A stretch of 64,000 nucleotides of DNA from Mycolicibacterium sp. CBMA 247 (GTDB lineage: Bacteria; Actinomycetota; Actinomycetes; Mycobacteriales; Mycobacteriaceae): NCBI RefSeq assembly GCF_009729095.1, contig NZ_VTGX01000001.1:1550001-1614000 (forward strand). Direction: 5' to 3'. Below are positions 10,184 through 20,598 of this stretch, piece after piece. The notes beneath the pieces were generated by a model, which ran no database searches, was not told the DNA's origin, and worked only from the letters and a program-made list of their open reading frames with translations. A program made the position numbers and the translations under genes. Position 1 is the first letter of the stretch, and each line of letters begins with the position of its first letter.

Positions 10184-10966
10184 TCAGTTCTGTCCGGCGA
10201 AGAACTCCAGCAGCGCGGCGTTGACTGCCTCGGGCTTCTCGATGAAGCCGAGGTGGCCGGTGTCGGGAATCTCCAGGTAGCGGGCCTTGGGGATGGACTC
10301 GGCCACCTCGCGGCCCAGGTGGGGAGGCAGCACCACATCGTCGGCGAACCCGATGACCAGCACCGGCGCGGTGATGGACCGGTAGGCCGGCAGCCGGTTG
10401 CCCACCGGAGCGGCGTCGGTCTGGGCGACCAGTCCCGGGGTCTGCTTGGTGGGCCACATGGTGAACATCTCGCTCCAGTCGCGCACCTGGACGTCGTCGT
10501 TGAGGGTCTTGGGCGAGAAGCTCTCCAACATCCGGAGCTTGGCGTCGAACGTCGGCGGCAGCCGGACGCCCGAGGCCGCAAGGTCACGCTCGGCGGTGCG
10601 GAAGAACTCGCGGGCCCGGTCGTGGCGGCCGCGGGTGGCCATCAACACCGCCGATCGCACCAGCTCAGGACGGACCAGCATCAGTTCCTGGGCGATGAAC
10701 GAACCCATCGACACACCCACGATGTGCGCGGGAGCAGCCCCGAGCTTCTCGATCAGCTCGGCGGTATCGGCCACCATCTGCTCGGTGCCGAACCCGTCGG
10801 CGTTCTCCGTGGCGCCAATCCCTCGATTGTCGAAGGTGATGACGCGGTAGCCGGCCCGCTGCAGCGCCGGGACCTGGTGCAGGTGCCAGGTGCGGCCGGC
10901 GCCGCCGCGACCGGCGATGAACAGCACCGGGTCGCCCTTGCCTCGCTCGTCAAATGCCAGATTCAC
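10184..10966 (-). CDS. bpoC: Alpha/beta hydrolase (BpoC-like; MenH candidate)
   Basis: This 260-residue alpha/beta-hydrolase has nucleophile elbow GVSMGSF (near residue 95), an acid candidate in FADDVVLPP (near residue 210), and catalytic His in DTGHLGFIEKP (near residue 237). It corresponds by position and sequence to M. tuberculosis Rv0554 (bpoC, annotated as a non-haem bromoperoxidase). It lies 40 bp upstream of menD on the same strand. In E. coli the hydrolase-fold SHCHC synthase MenH neighbours menD, so this gene may supply that step; that is inference from context. The start is a GTG. Confidence 0.85.
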   Translation of the reverse strand: MNLAFDERGKGDPVLFIAGRGGAGRTWHLHQVPALQRAGYRVITFDNRGIGATENADGFGTEQMVADTAELIEKLGAAPAHIVGVSMGSFIAQELMLVRPELVRSAVLMATRGRHDRAREFFRTAERDLAASGVRLPPTFDAKLRMLESFSPKTLNDDVQVRDWSEMFTMWPTKQTPGLVAQTDAAPVGNRLPAYRSITAPVLVIGFADDVVLPPHLGREVAESIPKARYLEIPDTGHLGFIEKPEAVNAALLEFFAGQN

Positions 10967-11026
10967 CCGGCCGACGCTACTTGATGGCGGTCAGTGCAAC
11001 CCTCAGGCGCTGTGCCGTCTGAGCGC

Positions 11027-11752
11027 TCACGAGCTGTGCCGCCCGCGCACCTTGCGGATCGCCTGATCCCAGGCCAGCAACACCCCGGCCTTGAGCGGTT
11101 CGGGCTTGATCATGTCCTTGCTCAGCAGCGCGGTGGCGCCGGCCTTGGTGGTCGCCGACGCCTTCGACATGTGCCCGGAGTCGAACGGCGGCTGCGGGTC
11201 GTACTCGATCATCAGCTGAATGGCCTTGGCCGTCGCCTCGCCGCCGATCTGGCCGGCCAGCCAGATGCCCAGGTCGATACCCGCCGACACCCCGGCCGCG
11301 GTGATCACCTTGCCGTCGGGGTCGGCGCGCACGATGCGCTGATCCCCCACCGGTGTCGCGCCCATCAGCTTCAGCGCGCTCAACACTGACCAGTGCGAGG
11401 TTGCAGGCTTCCCGTCGAGCAGGCCCGCCGCGGCCAACACCACCGAGCCGGAGCACACCGACGCCATCCAGGTGGTCCCCGGATAGACCTGACGCAGCCA
11501 GTCGAGCACCAACTCGTCACGGGCCGCCATGGTGGTGCCCGGCCCGCCGGGCACCAGCACCACATCGGGCGAAGGGGTCTCGTCGAAACTGTGGGTGGCC
11601 CCCACCGTCAGCACACCGGAATCCGCGGTGACGGGGCCCGGCTCGTGCCAGACGAACCGCACCTCCGTATCGGGCAGGTTGCGCAGCACTTCGTAGGGCC
11701 CGATGAAGTCGAGCGCCGTGAAACTGGGGTACAACACGATCGCGATCTGCAT
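11027..11752 (-). CDS. DJ-1/PfpI family protein
   Basis: This 241-residue protein begins MQIAIVLYPSFTALDFIGPYEVL and has a class I glutamine-amidotransferase-like fold. The nucleophile elbow is ASVCSGSVVLAAAGLL near residue 100, followed by TSHWS. Family members include isonitrile hydratases (InhA type) and glyoxalase III-like enzymes. The ATG at 11752 lies 11 bp from the stop of the upstream GlxA-type regulator, which carries the same domain, so regulator and enzyme probably form an operon and may recognise related compounds. Confidence 0.85.
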   Translation of the reverse strand: MQIAIVLYPSFTALDFIGPYEVLRNLPDTEVRFVWHEPGPVTADSGVLTVGATHSFDETPSPDVVLVPGGPGTTMAARDELVLDWLRQVYPGTTWMASVCSGSVVLAAAGLLDGKPATSHWSVLSALKLMGATPVGDQRIVRADPDGKVITAAGVSAGIDLGIWLAGQIGGEATAKAIQLMIEYDPQPPFDSGHMSKASATTKAGATALLSKDMIKPEPLKAGVLLAWDQAIRKVRGRHSS

Positions 11753-11763
11753 GGGTTTTCCTT

Positions 11764-12732
11764 TCAGGCGAAGGTTTTTCGATATTGGTCGGGTGAAATG
11801 CCGAGGCGGCGAACGAAGTTGCGCCGCATCGTCTCGGCAGTACCGAACCCGCAGCGGGCGGCGATGACGGTGACGGTGTCGTCGGACTCCTCGAGCTGAC
11901 GCCGCGCGGCATCGGTTCGGATGCGTTCCACGTAGGCGCCGGGCGCCTCGCCGACCTCGTCGGTGAACACCCGGGTGAAATGCCGGGGGCTCATCGTCGC
12001 GCGCCGGGCCAGCTCGGAAATGCTGTGTACCCCACCGGGTTCGGCCTCGATGGCCTCCTGCACCTCGCGGATCGGGACACGCTTGGCCCGTGGCATCCAC
12101 ACCGGTGCGGCGAACTGCGTCTGACCACCCGGCCGGCGCAGATAGAGCACGAGGTAGCGCGCGACGGTCTGGGCGATCTCGGTGCCGTAGTCGTCCTCGA
12201 CTAGTGACAGCGCCAGGTCGATGCCCGCGGTCACCCCGGCCGCCGTCCACACCCGCTCCGAGCTTCGTACGAAGATCGGCTCCGGATCGACTGCCACCGC
12301 GGGGAATTCGTCGGCCATCCGGCCGGCAAAGGCCCAGTGGGTGGTGGCCGGGCAGCCGTCGAGCAGACCGGCCTGGGCGGCCAGGAACGCGCCGGTGCAG
12401 ACGCTGACGACGCGGCGGGCCTGACGCGAGGCGGTGCTGATCCAGTCGACGACCGCCGGGTTGGCCCGGGCGGCATCGGCACCGATACCGCCCGGGATGA
12501 CGATCGTGTCGATCGGAGCGTGAGGGTCGGGTGGCGTGGCGGCGACGAACTCCAACCCGGTGAGAGTGGTGACCGGCTGGCCATCGACCGACGCCAGGGT
12601 GACGGCATAGCCGCCATCGGAGTTGTCCAGGCCGGCCAGGCACAACGTCGCGGTGGCGAACACGTCGAACGGCCCCGCCAGGTCCAGCGCCTGCACCCCG
12701 GGATAGCCCAGGATCACCACCGATCGCGTCAC
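11764..12732 (-). CDS. GlxA-type transcriptional regulator (DJ-1/PfpI + AraC)
   Basis: This 322-residue two-domain regulator has a DJ-1/PfpI sensor domain (residues 1-200), with VSVCTGAFLAAQAGLLDG at the degenerate active site, and a C-terminal AraC-type DNA-binding domain containing ISELARRATMSPRHFTRVF and IAARCGFGTAETMRRNF. The GTG at 12732 (VTRSVVILGYPG) is chosen because the fold begins there; the frame is open to 12846. It lies directly upstream of the second DJ-1/PfpI gene (gap 11 bp) and divergent from the HicB-like gene. Confidence 0.87.
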   Translation of the reverse strand: MTRSVVILGYPGVQALDLAGPFDVFATATLCLAGLDNSDGGYAVTLASVDGQPVTTLTGLEFVAATPPDPHAPIDTIVIPGGIGADAARANPAVVDWISTASRQARRVVSVCTGAFLAAQAGLLDGCPATTHWAFAGRMADEFPAVAVDPEPIFVRSSERVWTAAGVTAGIDLALSLVEDDYGTEIAQTVARYLVLYLRRPGGQTQFAAPVWMPRAKRVPIREVQEAIEAEPGGVHSISELARRATMSPRHFTRVFTDEVGEAPGAYVERIRTDAARRQLEESDDTVTVIAARCGFGTAETMRRNFVRRLGISPDQYRKTFA

Positions 12733-12832
12733 GTCTTCAGTGTTGGCGATGCCGGCGATGGCGTCTACGCCATGCACCCCACAAATCAGGACATCGGCTG
12801 GATTGTCGGACGGTGTCGCGATGATCGGCGGT

Positions 12833-13180
12833 ATGACCGAGTACACCTACCGCGCCCAATGGTCGCCCGATGAGGGCGGGTACCTCGGGTTATGCCTGGA
12901 GTTTCCGAACCTGTGGGCGAATGGGCTCACCCCGCATGAAGCGATCGCGGCTGTCGAGAAGAAGGTGGCCGAAGAGCTCGCGATCATCCGGGCCGCCGAT
13001 GACACCCCGCCGGAGTCGCTGACCGATCATCGCTACAGCGGCAAGTTCATGGTGCGGATCCCGCCGACGTTGCACGCCAGGCTGACCGTGGAGGCTGCTG
13101 AACAGCGAGTGTCGTTGAACCAGTGGGTGGTTCAGAAACTCGCGGGGCGGCCTTCGGTGTCGCTGGGTGATCTCTACTAG
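12833..13180 (+). CDS. Orphan HicB-family antitoxin-like protein
   Basis: This 115-residue protein has a HicB N-terminal domain (YRAQWSPDEGGYLGLCLEFP, residues 5-24) and a C-terminal ribbon-helix-helix-like part (VRIPPTLHARLTVEAAEQRVSLNQWV). The ATG at 12833 begins MTEYTYRAQ; further upstream the frame lacks domain character. No HicA toxin gene (about 60 residues, double-stranded-RNA-binding fold) is found on either side, so it is an orphan. It may regulate itself or act without a toxin. Confidence 0.8.
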   Translation: MTEYTYRAQWSPDEGGYLGLCLEFPNLWANGLTPHEAIAAVEKKVAEELAIIRAADDTPPESLTDHRYSGKFMVRIPPTLHARLTVEAAEQRVSLNQWVVQKLAGRPSVSLGDLY

Positions 13181-13223
13181 TCGCCCGCCATCAAAGGCCA
13201 TCCCCGGCTTCGAAGGCATACCC

Positions 13224-13267
13224 GATCTCAAAACCCGGTATCACCGGCGATACCACGCTTCGAGATC
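13224..13267. terminator. Nested palindrome between convergent genes
   Basis: Two nested inverted repeats, GATCTC (13224)/GAGATC (13262) and GGTATC (13237)/GATACC (13249), are separated by 7-base asymmetric internal loops around a 6-base apical loop. The element sits between the HicB-like gene and the convergent LLM oxidoreductase and could act as a bidirectional terminator. It lacks a U-tract. Confidence 0.45.
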
Positions 13268-13330
13268 ACACCCCACCGACCCAGCGGTTACTGATGTGAC
13301 GCATGTGGCGCACGCTCCAGCGGACCCGGA

Positions 13331-14476
13331 CTAGAGCTTCTTGAGCTTGCGGATGATCTGGCTGGTCAGCATCTGCGACGCCAGCCCTTTGCGCAGACTG
13401 CGCTGCAGCGGACCCACATTCGTCAACACCAAGTGGCGGACACCGCAATCGCGCCACTCTGCCGCACGTTCGACAACCTCTGCCGGCGTCCCGCACAGAT
13501 ACATCTCGCGCAGTAACGACAGCGGAATCGACTTGATGTAGGACAGCGCGGTCTGCTCGTCCCAGTCCTGCGGCAATATGTCCTGCGCACCCAAGAAACC
13601 GGCGCCCAGCGGATGCTGCGCCCCATGGCGGGCATAGAAATCATCGGGGGCGATCAGTGCACCCGCCTTGACAACCTCGGAATCCAGCACCTCGTCGATG
13701 TCGGCGCTGTTACGCCCCGGCACGACCATGCACCACAGGGCAGGTGTGATGGCCATCGGATCGCGCCCGGCATCGGAGGCCGCCGACCGCACGACGTCGA
13801 GACGCTGGGCGTACTCCTGGGGCGGATGTGGAGACGCGGGAAAGAACCCGTCGGCGTACCGCCCGGTGGCCCGCAGCATCCGCGGGCCGTGCGCGGCAAT
13901 CCAGATCTCAGGCCACCGTCCGCGGTACGTGGGCAGGTCGAAGATCGCGTTGCGCAGCGGGAAGAACGGCGAATCACGGTTCACCAGTTCACCTTTCGAA
14001 TCCCACAGCGCACGAATAGTGGCCATCGCCTCTTCGAACCGGGCCACCGGTTTCGTCCAGTCCACCCCGTACGGTTCGTTGCCCTCTCGTTCCCCGGTGC
14101 CGATGCCGAGGATGAACCGGCCCTTCGTGAGCAGGTTCATCGTCGCGGCGGCCTGCGCGGTGACGGCCGGGTTCCGCCGGCCCGTGTCGGTTACCGACAC
14201 GCCCAGCGTGCGCCGGGCGACCCGGTTGCGGGCGGCGAGATTGCCCAGCATCGTCCACGGCTCCAGGTAGGCATCGGCCGATGGCAGCACCTTGGCGCCG
14301 CCGCAGTACTTCGACTGCCACAGCGTCCGCGGGAACAGCGCGTTGAGGTGATCAGGCACCCAGAACGAGTCCACACCCCCGGCGACAGCACTCAGGTAAT
14401 TGGCCCGGGTGAACGTGTCCACGGCCGGACGTGCGGCGATCGTCGGGTCCATGATGCCGACGCGGAATCGAGTCAT
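13331..14476 (-). CDS. LLM-class F420-dependent oxidoreductase
   Basis: This 381-residue luciferase-like TIM-barrel protein begins MTRFRVGIMDPTIAARPAVDT. Family blocks include FWVPDHLNALFPR (residues 38-50), RTLGVSVTDTGRRNPAVTAQ and GRFILGIGTGEREGNEPYG. It resembles the mycobacterial phthiodiolone ketoreductase subgroup (Rv2951c) and F420-dependent relatives, but the substrate is unknown. It is the last gene of a minus-strand run headed by the amidohydrolase, 45 bp after menC. No PDIM locus is present here, so a lipid-ketone role is only a guess. Confidence 0.85.
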   Translation of the reverse strand: MTRFRVGIMDPTIAARPAVDTFTRANYLSAVAGGVDSFWVPDHLNALFPRTLWQSKYCGGAKVLPSADAYLEPWTMLGNLAARNRVARRTLGVSVTDTGRRNPAVTAQAAATMNLLTKGRFILGIGTGEREGNEPYGVDWTKPVARFEEAMATIRALWDSKGELVNRDSPFFPLRNAIFDLPTYRGRWPEIWIAAHGPRMLRATGRYADGFFPASPHPPQEYAQRLDVVRSAASDAGRDPMAITPALWCMVVPGRNSADIDEVLDSEVVKAGALIAPDDFYARHGAQHPLGAGFLGAQDILPQDWDEQTALSYIKSIPLSLLREMYLCGTPAEVVERAAEWRDCGVRHLVLTNVGPLQRSLRKGLASQMLTSQIIRKLKKL

Positions 14477-14521
14477 TCAACGAGTGTCGAACGCGCGGGC
14501 GGATTTCCTTAGAGTAGGGAC

Positions 14522-15499
14522 CTACTCGAATATCGGCCCGCGGGCGTAGCAATCCCGCACACGATCGATCCACCACTGCCGCCGCGCAGGGGGTGCGGCG
14601 AGTGCGGAGAGCCGTGCAGGATCCGGCACCACGGTCTCGACGGGCAGGTACCCGTCCACCGGCGCAGGCACCTCAGCGACGTCCTCCACGAAGAATCCGC
14701 CCGTGCCCAAACCGCAGGCATACCGCAACTCGGGCAAAGCGGCAGCTGCCAGCAGTCCGCGGGCGATGCCGACCGCGGAATCCAGTGCGCTGGACACCAC
14801 GATCGGCATGTCGATCTGCGCGGCGATGTCGAGCATCCGGGATACCCCGCCCAGCGGCGCCACCTTGAGCACCGCGACGTCAGCCGCGTGCGCCCGCACC
14901 ACCCGCAGCGGGTCCTCGGCCTTGCGGATCGATTCGTCGGCAGCGATCGGCACGTCCACCTGCCGGCGCAGTGCGGCCAACTCCTCGACGGTCGCACACG
15001 GCTGCTCGAGATACTCCAGGGGCCCATCGGCGGTCAGCGCCACGGCGGCAGCCACGGCTTCCCGCAGGGTCCAGCCCCCGTTGGCGTCCACCCGTACCAG
15101 CGGAATCTGCGCGCGCACGGCGTTGACGCGTGCGACATCGTCGGCCAACGTCTGTCCCGGCTCGGCGACCTTGACCTTGGCCGTGCGCGCACCGGGGAAG
15201 CGGGCCAGAACCTCCGGCACCTGGGCGGCCGGCACAGCGGGCACAGTGGCGTTGATCGGGACGCGATCACGATGAACCGCCGGCGCCGGTCGATACGCGG
15301 CCTCGATCCCGGCGGCCAGCCAGACCGCGGCCTCCGGCGGTTCGTATTCGAGGAATGCACCGAACTCACCCCAGCCGGCCGGGCCGTCGATCAGCGCCAC
15401 CTCACGAACCGTGATGCCGCGGAAGCGGACCCGCATCGGCAGTGCCACGACGTGAAGGCGCTCCAGAAGGCCGTCCAACGCCGGCGCTGCGTCAATCAC
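14522..15499 (-). CDS. menC: o-Succinylbenzoate synthase MenC
   Basis: This 325-residue enolase-superfamily enzyme dehydrates SHCHC to o-succinylbenzoate in menaquinone synthesis. Catalytic landmarks are the KxK motif AKVKVAEPG (near residue 105), metal ligands in RVDANGGW, EYLEQPC and AADESIRK, and the second catalytic Lys in VLKVAPLGG. The GTG at 15499 (VIDAAPALDGLLERLHVV) aligns with the M. tuberculosis Rv0553 start; a TTG at 15517 is also possible. It lies 23 bp after the Ag85-like gene, an arrangement different from M. tuberculosis, where menC directly follows the amidohydrolase gene. Confidence 0.93.
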   Translation of the reverse strand: MIDAAPALDGLLERLHVVALPMRVRFRGITVREVALIDGPAGWGEFGAFLEYEPPEAAVWLAAGIEAAYRPAPAVHRDRVPINATVPAVPAAQVPEVLARFPGARTAKVKVAEPGQTLADDVARVNAVRAQIPLVRVDANGGWTLREAVAAAVALTADGPLEYLEQPCATVEELAALRRQVDVPIAADESIRKAEDPLRVVRAHAADVAVLKVAPLGGVSRMLDIAAQIDMPIVVSSALDSAVGIARGLLAAAALPELRYACGLGTGGFFVEDVAEVPAPVDGYLPVETVVPDPARLSALAAPPARRQWWIDRVRDCYARGPIFE

Positions 15500-15522
15500 G
15501 CCGTCAATGATGCCCAAGCCGA

Positions 15523-18137
<2,615 letters not shown>

Positions 18138-18166
18138 GCCCAGAGCGTGCCACGGCGCGCGTTCCG

Positions 18167-19786
18167 TCAATCAGTTTTCGGATAAACCTGCCGACCGGCC
18201 AGGAACGTGGCCTGCACGTCCAGGTCGGCGATGCTCTGTGGGGCGGTCGCGCGTGGGTCTGCCGACACGATGACGAGGTCGGCGTACTTGCCGACCTCGA
18301 GTGAGCCGATCACATTGTCGGCGAACAACTGCCATGCCGCGTCGATGGTCTGCGCCCGGATCGCCTGCTCGACCGTGAGCCGCTCTTCCGGCGCCAGGAC
18401 GCGCCCGCTGGGGGCGGTCCGCGTAACGGCGACGCTGATGTTGCGCAGCGGCTCCTCCGGGGTCACCGGCGGATCGTTGTGCAGCGAGATCCGCATGCCG
18501 GTGGCCACCGCCGATCCCGCGGGCATCCATCGTCCACCACGTTCGGGGCCGAACAATCCGTCGACGAGAACGTCGCCCCAGTAGTGCAGGTGGTCGACGA
18601 ACAGGCTGCAGGTGACCCCCAAGTCGTGGGCGCGCTGCAACTGCTCGGGCGTGATGGCACCGCAGTGTTCCAGCCGCAGCCGGTGATCCTCGCGCGGATG
18701 GGCGCGCAACGCCTGCTCATACACGTCAAGGATGGTGTCCACCCCGGCGTCGCCGTGCACATGGCAGGCCAGCTGCCAACCCTGCGGATAGAACGTGCCG
18801 ACGATCTCGGCCAGCTGCTCACGCGTGTAGTTGGCGTGCCCGCAGGATCCGGGGACCACGCCGATGGTGCGGGTGGCGTCGGTGTCGAGATACGGGAAGG
18901 TCAGGTCGATGTTGCCGACCCACGGTGATCCGTCCACCCAGATCTTGATCCCGACCTGGCGCACCATATCGTCACCGTCGAAAGGCGCGGCGTCGGTGTG
19001 CAGGGCCGCGGTGGACATCTCGTACGTCCGCAGCCGCACCGTCAGCTGGTCGTGCTGCTGCGCGAGCAGCGGCCGGAACATCGGGTCGAACGACATCTCC
19101 GAGCAGGTGGTCAGCCCGGCCCGGTTCAGCCGCGCGCACTCGGCGGCCAGCATCGCCGGATAGTCGCTCGCCGAGATGGCGTTGCCCAACAGCGGGTATA
19201 CCGCAGCGATTTCCTCGGCGGTGCCGTCCAGCTCGCCGTCGGCGTCGCGGCCGTACTTCGCCCCCTTGGGGTCCGGGGTGTCTTTCGTGAGTCCGTTACG
19301 TCGGGCCGCCGCCGTGTTGAAGAAGGCCTTGTGGCCTGAGTTGTGCACGATCACCAAAGGGGTCTCGGGCGCCATGCCGTCCAACCAGGTCAGGGTGGGC
19401 TCGGGCAATCCGATCTGCAGCAACGGATCCCAGCCGTTCAGAAACGCGCCGTCGGCGCCGCACCGTGTCACCTCGGCACCGATCGCGTCGAGCACCGCGT
19501 CGGCACTCGGCAGGGTCACCGGACGGATATCGACGATGCGATCCGACAACGCCACCGCTTCCATCAGCGGATGACCGTGCGCCTCAACGAATCCCGGCAT
19601 GACGCAGCCGTCAACCTCACGGACGTCGGTGTGCTCCCCGACCCAGCCGGCCACCTCCGATCGGGAGCCGACGGCGACGATGCGGCCGTCGGCCACCGCG
19701 ATCGCCTCGGCGGCGGGTTGCGCGGCGTTGACGGTGAGGATGGTTCCGTAGAGGACAAGATCTGCAGACGCGATGGGGCTGGCCAT
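18167..19786 (-). CDS. Amidohydrolase, YtcJ/Amidohydro_3 type (Rv0552 equivalent)
   Basis: This 539-residue metal-dependent hydrolase of the amidohydrolase superfamily begins MASPIASADLVLYGTILTVNA. The first metal motif is PGFVEAHGHP (residues 63-72), a second metal region HVHGDAGVDT lies near residue 350, and LEHCGAI and HNDPPVTPEEPL follow. Length and order fit the YtcJ group. It matches M. tuberculosis Rv0552, which also neighbours menC. It heads a minus-strand run with the FadD, Ag85-like, menC and LLM genes. The substrate is unknown; the ATG at 19786 is chosen over a longer upstream frame that is antisense to the YCII gene. Confidence 0.88.
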   Translation of the reverse strand: MASPIASADLVLYGTILTVNAAQPAAEAIAVADGRIVAVGSRSEVAGWVGEHTDVREVDGCVMPGFVEAHGHPLMEAVALSDRIVDIRPVTLPSADAVLDAIGAEVTRCGADGAFLNGWDPLLQIGLPEPTLTWLDGMAPETPLVIVHNSGHKAFFNTAAARRNGLTKDTPDPKGAKYGRDADGELDGTAEEIAAVYPLLGNAISASDYPAMLAAECARLNRAGLTTCSEMSFDPMFRPLLAQQHDQLTVRLRTYEMSTAALHTDAAPFDGDDMVRQVGIKIWVDGSPWVGNIDLTFPYLDTDATRTIGVVPGSCGHANYTREQLAEIVGTFYPQGWQLACHVHGDAGVDTILDVYEQALRAHPREDHRLRLEHCGAITPEQLQRAHDLGVTCSLFVDHLHYWGDVLVDGLFGPERGGRWMPAGSAVATGMRISLHNDPPVTPEEPLRNISVAVTRTAPSGRVLAPEERLTVEQAIRAQTIDAAWQLFADNVIGSLEVGKYADLVIVSADPRATAPQSIADLDVQATFLAGRQVYPKTD

Positions 19787-19945
19787 GCCCGAGATGCTAG
19801 AGGCAGCGAGGTTTGCCAGACGCATTTCTCGCCGCCGTGTCGATTTCCGTGGGGTGCCGTTCGACGTAGTTACGAGGGGCGCCCCTGTACAACCATCCTG
19901 AAGAACAATGGACGAGCCCTTCCCGACACCAGAAGGAGACACACA

Positions 19946-20404
19946 ATGTCGCGCTACATGCTGATCATGCGGTCCACCGCCGAGGCCGAGACCGCCATGG
20001 CCGAGCTGAACATCGACTTCGACGAGATCATCGCGCAGATGGGCCGCTACAACGAGGAGCTGATCAGGGCCGGCGTGCTGCTGGCCGGCGAGGGACTGAC
20101 CGACCCCGAAGAGGGCTTCGTCGTCGATTTCAACGCCGATCCCCCGGTCGTCACCGACGGGCCCTACACCGAGGCCAAGGAGCTGTTCAACGGGTTCTGG
20201 ATACTCGATGTGTCCTCCAAGGAGGAGGCCAAGCAGTGGGCGCGGAAATGCCCGCTGGGGTGCGGCGTGAAGCTGGAGGTCCGCCGGGTCGGCGAGAGCG
20301 ATGAGTTCCCGCAGGACAACGAGTGGATTCAGAAAGAGATCCAGTGGAAGGCCGATCTGGCCGAGAAGCTCGCCAAGCAGGCCCGTGCGGCCGCCAACCG
20401 CTGA
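19946..20404 (+). CDS. YCII/DGPF-family protein
   Basis: This is a 152-residue single YCII-related domain beginning MSRYMLIMRSTAEAE. The DGPF signature appears as TDGPYTEAKEL near residue 71. A strong ribosome binding site (agaaggag, 19931-19938) precedes the ATG. Members of this family are characteristically encoded beside ECF42-type sigma factors. The only such sigma gene here is at 32,344, separated from this gene by fadD8 and the catabolic island. Biochemical function is unproven in the family. Confidence 0.9.
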   Translation: MSRYMLIMRSTAEAETAMAELNIDFDEIIAQMGRYNEELIRAGVLLAGEGLTDPEEGFVVDFNADPPVVTDGPYTEAKELFNGFWILDVSSKEEAKQWARKCPLGCGVKLEVRRVGESDEFPQDNEWIQKEIQWKADLAEKLAKQARAAANR

Positions 20405-20414
20405 TCGGGGCACA

Positions 20415-20444
20415 GGCCCCGGCGGTCCCTAACCCGCCGGGGCC
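20415..20444. terminator. GC-rich hairpin after the YCII gene
   Basis: The arms GGCCCCGGCGG and CCGCCGGGGCC pair perfectly over 11 bp around an 8-base loop, 10 bp after the YCII stop. A C-rich rather than U-rich tail follows. It probably ends YCII transcription before fadD8. Confidence 0.65.
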
Positions 20445-20598
20445 CGGCTCCCGCCCCCCACATCTGTGACATTAGGCAGCTCTAACAGGACGAACACGAG
20501 TAGAGCGCTACCTGCTTTTCGGTCCGAGGTGGCCTCGCGTTACGCCGACATCGGGGATCGGCTCCGCAATTTCTGGAACACGTTCTAATCTGGACCGC

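Noticed and set aside
19790-20413. An upstream extension of the amidohydrolase frame
   Set aside because: It is antisense to the YCII gene with its own strong ribosome site; the family start is at 19786.
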